NCBI GenBank assembly: GCA_947259395.1 | Contig: CAMYMN010000007.1 | Coordinates: 3,241-67,240, forward strand | Direction of reading: 5' to 3' | DNA: 64,000 nt | Source: an uncultured Gammaproteobacteria bacterium | Lineage (GTDB): Bacteria > Pseudomonadota > Gammaproteobacteria > Arenicellales > JAANXG01 | Part shown: positions 59,493 through 64,000 of the stretch, one piece after another | Layout of the letters: each line of letters opens with the position of its first letter | Numbering within the stretch: the stretch's first letter is position 1 | The notes under the pieces: model-generated | Seen by the model: the letters and a program-made list of their open reading frames with translations, nothing else | Databases searched by the model: none | What the model was told of the DNA's origin: nothing | Made by a program: the position numbers and the translations under genes

Positions 59493-59652
59493 GTCATTCC
59501 GAACGCAGTGAGGAATCCGACCTGTCGTTGGTCGTCCCGAGCGTAAGCGAGGGATCTTTCGTGTTGAATGACGGTAGCTACCCTTAACACGGTAAGATCC
59601 CTCGTTGCTGCGCATCTCGGGATGACAGAAGCAAAGTACGCCTCGGGATGAC
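59493..59652. repeat. Family D interspersed palindrome, copy 3 (multi-unit)
   Basis: GTCATTCCGAACGCAGTGAG (59493), a second unit GTCGTCCCGAGCGTAAGCGA (59531) and the inverted arm ATCCCTCGTTGCTGCGCATC then TCGGGATGAC (59597). A third tip CGGGATGACG follows. Confidence 0.75.
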
Positions 59653-59843
59653 GCCTGTGGGAGTGGCTTTCCTGGGCCAAACTGATGATTCTTACTAGCG
59701 GATATCACCACGAGCTTGGTTTCATGTCTCTATATGTTGTGGTATCGGCCAAGACGTTTATAGATGAAGGATTATTGACGCTGACCTTTCCACTTAGTCG
59801 GACAGCAGTGAGTCGGTCCCCAATTTTCATTTTGTTGTTGTGT

Positions 59844-61055
59844 TTATCGTTTCGGGTCGGGGCGTCGATACAGTCCCGAACAGGCGGCAATCAAGGTGTA
59901 TTGCTTGAACCGCCGATTGGTTTCTTCTTCGAACTCCGATACCGTCGTTTTGTCTTTCGGTTCAAAAAAACAAGTGGGGTCTTCGCCCATGTAGTCCCCG
60001 TTGTGATACAAGGCCATGGCGCGACAACCGCCGCAGGTGTATTGATAGCGGCAGCGCCCGCATTTGCCCTTCAGTTTGCTGCGATCGGTTATGGTGGCGA
60101 ACAGCTCACTGTCGTTCACCAGTTGATCCAGGGGCGCGTCCCGCACGTTGCCTGCGGACAGCGAATCCACCAGCACCGGGCACACCGAAACGTCCCCCTC
60201 GGCGTTGACCGTCAGCCAATGCCCGCACCAGCAGCCAATCGATGGATTGCGAGGGACGGTGTTGCTGCGTGCGCCGCCGGAGATGCTTGCGTGGACTTCC
60301 GGCGCCAGGAAATAGGGGGTGTAACTGACGTAACCGTTGACGTGTGCTCTCAAAACGGGATGGAAATGATCTTGAAGATCCTCGCGAGTGAAACGGGCCG
60401 CCTCCCAACATCCGTGCCCGGAACCGCGGGGTACGAACGGTGCTCGATTGTAGGAAATATCATTGTCGACCAAGTACTGCACGGTTTTGTCAAACGTGTC
60501 GGTGTTGAACTTTCCCAGGGTAACGATGACGTGCCGGCTCAGTCCCAGTTCCTTGCATGATTCCAGCACCTCGAGCGTGCGGTCGACTTCGGCATCGCGG
60601 GTTTCTCGATTGCTGTCATCAAGTGCGTTGATCCCGACGGCGATCGTGCCCCGCCCGTCGGTCGCATCCCGGATTCTCTCCAGTACCTTTCGATTAAGCT
60701 TCTTGCAATTGCTGCAGACGTTGGAACGCATCCCTAGGTCGGTCGCCATGCGCAGAAGTTCAAATGCATCACGCCGCACGAGGAACTCGCCACCACTCCA
60801 CACCACTGCCACCGTATTGAGCTTTTTGGCCGGGACGAGTACACGATGGTAGATTTCATCGGCGGTCAGTTCCTTGGGCTTACTTTCCCGAACCCGCTGT
60901 TTGTCGTTGCTACCGGTCATGCACATCGCACAGCTCAGGTTGCAGCGTCGCGTAGCCTCGAAGTACAGCATAGAAAACGAGTACGGCGTCGCAGGCCCGG
61001 ATTGTGCCGCTTCTGCGTTTTTGCGTGTCAGGTTACCACTGATCTTGTCTACCAC
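59844..61055 (-). CDS. Orphan radical SAM/SPASM protein
   Basis: A 403-residue enzyme. The radical SAM cluster is FEATRRCNLSCAMCMTGSND (CxxxCxxC), followed by VVWSGGEFLVRRD. The C-terminal SPASM domain has CGRCRYQYTCGGCRAMALYH and later DPTCFF for auxiliary 4Fe-4S clusters. The style (CGGCRA, GDYMGEDPTC) is near the haem-biosynthesis NirJ/AhbC-D group and peptide-modifying SPASM enzymes; no haem-d1 gene or RiPP precursor is recognised nearby. The substrate is therefore unknown. Single gene on the minus strand. GC is typical of the window. Confidence 0.85.
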   Translation of the reverse strand: MVDKISGNLTRKNAEAAQSGPATPYSFSMLYFEATRRCNLSCAMCMTGSNDKQRVRESKPKELTADEIYHRVLVPAKKLNTVAVVWSGGEFLVRRDAFELLRMATDLGMRSNVCSNCKKLNRKVLERIRDATDGRGTIAVGINALDDSNRETRDAEVDRTLEVLESCKELGLSRHVIVTLGKFNTDTFDKTVQYLVDNDISYNRAPFVPRGSGHGCWEAARFTREDLQDHFHPVLRAHVNGYVSYTPYFLAPEVHASISGGARSNTVPRNPSIGCWCGHWLTVNAEGDVSVCPVLVDSLSAGNVRDAPLDQLVNDSELFATITDRSKLKGKCGRCRYQYTCGGCRAMALYHNGDYMGEDPTCFFEPKDKTTVSEFEEETNRRFKQYTLIAACSGLYRRPDPKR

Positions 61056-61245
61056 TCGGTCTCCTTGCCGTGCAAATCGACAGGATGAAGAGCTTAATTG
61101 TAGCGAAATACTGTTTCCAAAATAAGGGTAAGCCCATTGTCTATACCAATCACCGCTGAACCCGACGCCGACTTAACAGCGGACTGTCTACGGTGCAATG
61201 AAAATAAATTAAGTGACGGGCAAAACCAACCCACCGCAATGACGC

Positions 61246-63006
61246 TTAGTCCGGCAGGCCCGCCATACTGAGGCCGCCGACGAATTTCTCCAAAATTTCC
61301 GGAGATGAATAGGGCAGGGTTCGTCTGAGTACGGACCCGCAAATATCCGGTTGCAGTTCTCTAAGTTGCTCCAGCACCGCCTGCGCCTTGGTTATTTGGT
61401 CACGTCGGGCCAGCGCGGCGCACTGCAGCCGGTAAGCGGAGATGAAGCCGGGCCGTAGCCGCGTACACTCGAGTGCACAACGCTCGGCCTCCGCATAGCG
61501 GTCAGCCAAATAGTGCGCGAGGCCAATCGACGCGATGAATATGACATTGTGCGGGTCTTTAGGACTCAGTCGCAGCGCTAGATTGGCATCGGCAATCGCT
61601 TGTTCGGAAAGCCCAGCATGTGCCTTCGCGAACGCGCGCCATCCGTAAGCGGCAGCAAAGTTCGGACTCAGGTCTATGGCTTTGGTGTATTTCGATATGG
61701 CTTCATCGATGTTGCGGTTCATCGCGTGCATATAGCCAAGGGCAATATGCGCCCACGCGTCTTGGTCATCGAGATCATAGGCCTTTTGCGCTAGCTTCCC
61801 CGCCCTCTCGCGTACCGACGCAAAGTCCGTCCAACCCATATGGCTCGCAAACAGCAACGCGAACGCCAGCATGCTGTGTGCCGGGCCGTATTGCGGATAC
61901 TTTTTCGTTGCTGCCTCGAGCAGCGCAATGGCTTTCGCGTTATCGTCCCTGGTCATGTGCCAGAAAGCGGAAACCGCTTGCATTACCATGTCCCATGCAT
62001 CCAGATCGTGTTCGGAACGACTTCGAGCACGTAAGCCTTCTGCCGCGAGGATCGCCGGCTCGATTGCGCCCGCGACGTCTTCCGTTATTTCGTCCTGCAC
62101 CGCAAATATGTCTGTCAGATCGCGATCGTATCGCTCCGCCCACAGATGTGCCGAGGTCTGCGCATCGATCAACTGGGCAGTGATTCGCACCTTGTTCGCT
62201 GCCTTGCGCACGCTACCCTCGAGTATGTAACGTACGCCAAGTTCCTCCGAGACTTGACGAACGTCCACGGCTCTACCGCGGTAAACAAACGAAGAATTCC
62301 GGGCAATAACGAACAGCCAGTGTATTCGTGAGAGATTGGTAATAATGTCTTCGGTGATGCCATCGGAGAAATACTCCTGCTCCGCGTCGCCGGACATATT
62401 GTCAAAAGGCAGCACCGCAATGGACGGCTTATCCGGCAGCGCGAACGGCTCTTCGCCAGATGTGGTCGTCGCCGCTTCGCCGGCGTTCGACCATTGCCAC
62501 ACCCGCACCGGACGCGTGATGTTTTTCAATTCCTGATCACCGGTATCAATGAACGAGGCGTCAATGCTTCCGACAATATTATCGTGTGCGGTGCCGGAGA
62601 TGGTGATGCCCCCGGCTTCGCCGATTTCCTGCAGCCGAGCCGCGATATTCACGCCATCACCGAAGATGTCGTTACCCTCAACAATCACATCGCCCAAGTG
62701 GATGCCGATGCGGAAGCGGATGGCGTAATCGCCCGCGACGTCGGCATTGCGTTCCGCCATGCCCTGCTGCATAGCAATGGTGCATGCAACGGCCTCGACG
62801 ACGCTGGGAAATTCCAGCAGCAAACCATCGCCCATCGTCTTGACAATGCGTCCGCCGTGTTCGGCGATCAGCGGGTCGATCAAATCGGTGCGGTGGGCGC
62901 GCAGGGCGTTGAGCGTGCCGCCCTCATCTTCACCCATAAGGCGTGAATACCCAACCACATCGGCGGAGACGATAGCCGCCAATCTGCGCACAGTGCTTTC
63001 GGACAT
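61246..63006 (-). CDS. Class III adenylate cyclase - TolB-like - TPR protein (copy 3)
   Basis: A 586-residue protein with the same layout as the gene at 48660. The cyclase domain carries a full canonical set: Asp16 (SADVVGYS), Lys56 (GGRIVKTMGD), Asp60, Asp117 (FGDGVN), Asn120 and Arg124, so adenylate cyclase activity is likely. The TolB-like part reads KPSIAVLPFDNMSGDAEQEY and GVRYILEGSVRKAANKVRIT, and TPR repeats follow (AISKYTKAIDLSPNFAAAYG). No membrane segment. It is the only one of the three TPR-cyclases that keeps the adenine-type lysine. Confidence 0.9.
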   Translation of the reverse strand: MSESTVRRLAAIVSADVVGYSRLMGEDEGGTLNALRAHRTDLIDPLIAEHGGRIVKTMGDGLLLEFPSVVEAVACTIAMQQGMAERNADVAGDYAIRFRIGIHLGDVIVEGNDIFGDGVNIAARLQEIGEAGGITISGTAHDNIVGSIDASFIDTGDQELKNITRPVRVWQWSNAGEAATTTSGEEPFALPDKPSIAVLPFDNMSGDAEQEYFSDGITEDIITNLSRIHWLFVIARNSSFVYRGRAVDVRQVSEELGVRYILEGSVRKAANKVRITAQLIDAQTSAHLWAERYDRDLTDIFAVQDEITEDVAGAIEPAILAAEGLRARSRSEHDLDAWDMVMQAVSAFWHMTRDDNAKAIALLEAATKKYPQYGPAHSMLAFALLFASHMGWTDFASVRERAGKLAQKAYDLDDQDAWAHIALGYMHAMNRNIDEAISKYTKAIDLSPNFAAAYGWRAFAKAHAGLSEQAIADANLALRLSPKDPHNVIFIASIGLAHYLADRYAEAERCALECTRLRPGFISAYRLQCAALARRDQITKAQAVLEQLRELQPDICGSVLRRTLPYSSPEILEKFVGGLSMAGLPD

Positions 63007-63346
63007 GACCGGATTTTAGCGGAGGCACCAGGATTCAGGAACAGTAAATCGGAAGCGATCCACGCACGGGGTTCGACGCCAATGCGGTCAGATCCGTATT
63101 GACTTTGGTAGCGATGTTTGACCACGGGCTAATGGGTCAGACCCCATTAGTTCGGTTTGACCTATCTGGTGTCATCCATCACCGTTGTGCTAAGTTACGC
63201 GGCGGTTTTGGGGCGCGCATTATAATTATTGTGTGCCATTGAGGCGTTAACGATCTAAAACATCATCGGGATGTCGTATTCCAACCCATCCTAGGAGAAG
63301 CACATTTTATACTCGGTTAGATGGGATCAATGATATGCGAAAAACA
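63007..63346. other. Intergenic region with an A-like palindrome
   Basis: No gene. It holds the palindrome at 63129 and the promoter region of the lipoprotein at 63347. Confidence 0.45.
63129..63150. repeat. GGGTCAGACCCC palindrome related to family A
   Basis: CTAATGGGTCAG followed by ACCCCATTAG is a nearly perfect dyad with GGGTCAG as in family A ends. No loop region is present, so it may be two A tips joined. Confidence 0.55.
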
Positions 63347-63682
63347 ATGAAGACAAAGACATTAATCAGCGCTGCGGCTGTTCTCGTTGCCGCGGGTATC
63401 AGCGGCTGTACCAGCACCTATCTCATTCGGGGTGCGGGCGGTACGACATGCGCGAGTGTCGTGCGCAATTTGAATGAGAATGCCCAGCACCGCCATGTCT
63501 ATAACGCCTGGTTGTCAGGCTATTTGACACGCTACAACTATGAGCACGATAGAAAACTTGGCAGCGGATTTCACGACCAGGCGTTGATCGACACCGCACT
63601 CCAATACTGTAACCAGAATCCGTTGGACAATTTCGACAAAGCGGCGGAATACGTTATCGAACAACTCAAAGCGAAGGGTTAG
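63347..63682 (+). CDS. Small lipoprotein, conserved hypothetical
   Basis: A 111-residue protein with a lipoprotein signal (AAAVLVAAGISGCTS). The mature part has two cysteines (TTCASVV and LQYCNQNPLDNF), likely one disulfide, and the pattern YNAWLSGYLTRYN with D-Q-A-L-I-D-T-A, seen in small periplasmic proteins of the HdeA-like or Rap1a-like sort. The match to a named family is weak. Location is the periplasmic face of a membrane. ATG 63335 is an alternative start with four more residues. Confidence 0.65.
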   Translation: MKTKTLISAAAVLVAAGISGCTSTYLIRGAGGTTCASVVRNLNENAQHRHVYNAWLSGYLTRYNYEHDRKLGSGFHDQALIDTALQYCNQNPLDNFDKAAEYVIEQLKAKG

Positions 63683-64000
63683 CCCGCATTTGTTGTCAAG
63701 CACCCCGGTGTGGCCTGAAGGAAAACACCTTACCACTGTGGAATTAAAATAAACCTGCCCGCTAACAGGGCGCATGTCGGTCAATACGGTATATGGGAAA
63801 TGCATAAAAACTGGTTACAGGACCAGTGGTTAAGATTTACGCCAGTCACGAAATACTCGCTGCAGCCCCATGCGGGAAGACAGAATAGAAAAACATTGAT
63901 GGCAATCAATGCCGCACGGCATTGGATCTGATAAACAAGTCATTCGCCCTGGTGATGTAGGTATCCGGGGCGGCAAGTTCCCTAGGATTCTCTACGTGAG
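63683..64000. other. Terminal region, no supported gene
   Basis: Nothing with coding or repeat character was recognised up to the window end. A short CTGGTTACAGGACCAG hairpin lies at about 63811-63826. Confidence 0.45.

Larger units (their letters stand above)
59379..59843. other. Repeat-filled intergenic region
   Basis: No gene. It contains a family B element (59405), a family D cluster (59493-59652) and a further family B-like right end AGTCGGTCCCCAATTTTC at about 59810. Confidence 0.65.

Overview
The window reads as a chromosomal segment of an uncultured Gammaproteobacterium, probably a free-living aerobe or facultative organism. The supporting genes are a RhlE-type helicase, RtcA, YceH, PurU, a FeoB-like transporter, a DsrC/TusE relative, an EAL protein and a PEP-CTERM-like surface protein. 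Genus cannot be read from the sequence. There is no rRNA, tRNA, CRISPR array, integrase, transposase ORF or recognisable prophage. Genes are mostly single units on both strands. The only long operon is an ABC sugar importer.

Layout. 0-9 kb: ParE-type toxin-antitoxin pair, FAS1 protein, a 1396-residue AsmA/DUF748-like envelope protein, a HigBA pair with a readable promoter/operator, a methyltransferase and a lipoprotein. 9.6-13.8 kb: four-gene CUT1 ABC importer, all junctions overlapping by 4 nt. 14-22 kb: inorganic pyrophosphatase, FeoB-like protein with an altered G3 motif, VKOR-thioredoxin fusion, acyl-CoA ligase, and a protein of about nineteen 26-residue HEAT-like repeats. 22-28 kb: small proteins, DEAD-box helicase, Lrp/AsnC regulator divergent from a DsrC-like protein lacking both C-terminal cysteines, and a UPF0104 membrane protein. 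28-32 kb: a stretch rich in gene remnants (HigA, ornithine-type racemase, half a rubrerythrin) around alanine racemase. 32-50 kb: retropepsin-like protease, RtcA, flavodoxin-like and SGNH proteins, DUF2726, GST, EAL protein, PurU, YceH, enoyl-CoA hydratase. 50-64 kb: a UPF0104 and GT39-like pair, a YHS protein and its pseudogene copy, a CNMP-binding protein, GST and an orphan radical SAM/SPASM protein. Four class III nucleotide cyclases lie between 37 and 63 kb (37461, 48660, 56220, 61246). They differ at substrate-specifying residues and sit with a cyclic-nucleotide-binding-domain protein and one CRP-like operator.

The most unusual signal is not a gene. Palindromic intergenic elements punctuate the window. 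One ~100-bp family (called C here; 13 near-complete and 7 partial copies) has ends GGGGACAGTATACTTAATT and its reverse complement. Every copy I found has the same orientation on the + strand whatever the direction of neighbouring genes, and about ten copies have an edge within ~10 nt of a stop codon. Two further palindromic families (A, GGGTCAGAG ends; B, GGGGACAGATTTATTTT ends) also run in one orientation. This fits REP-like DNA moved as single strands by a RAYT/Y1 transposase encoded elsewhere, biased by replication direction. Truncated elements lie next to truncated genes. All counts come from reading by eye and need a proper search.
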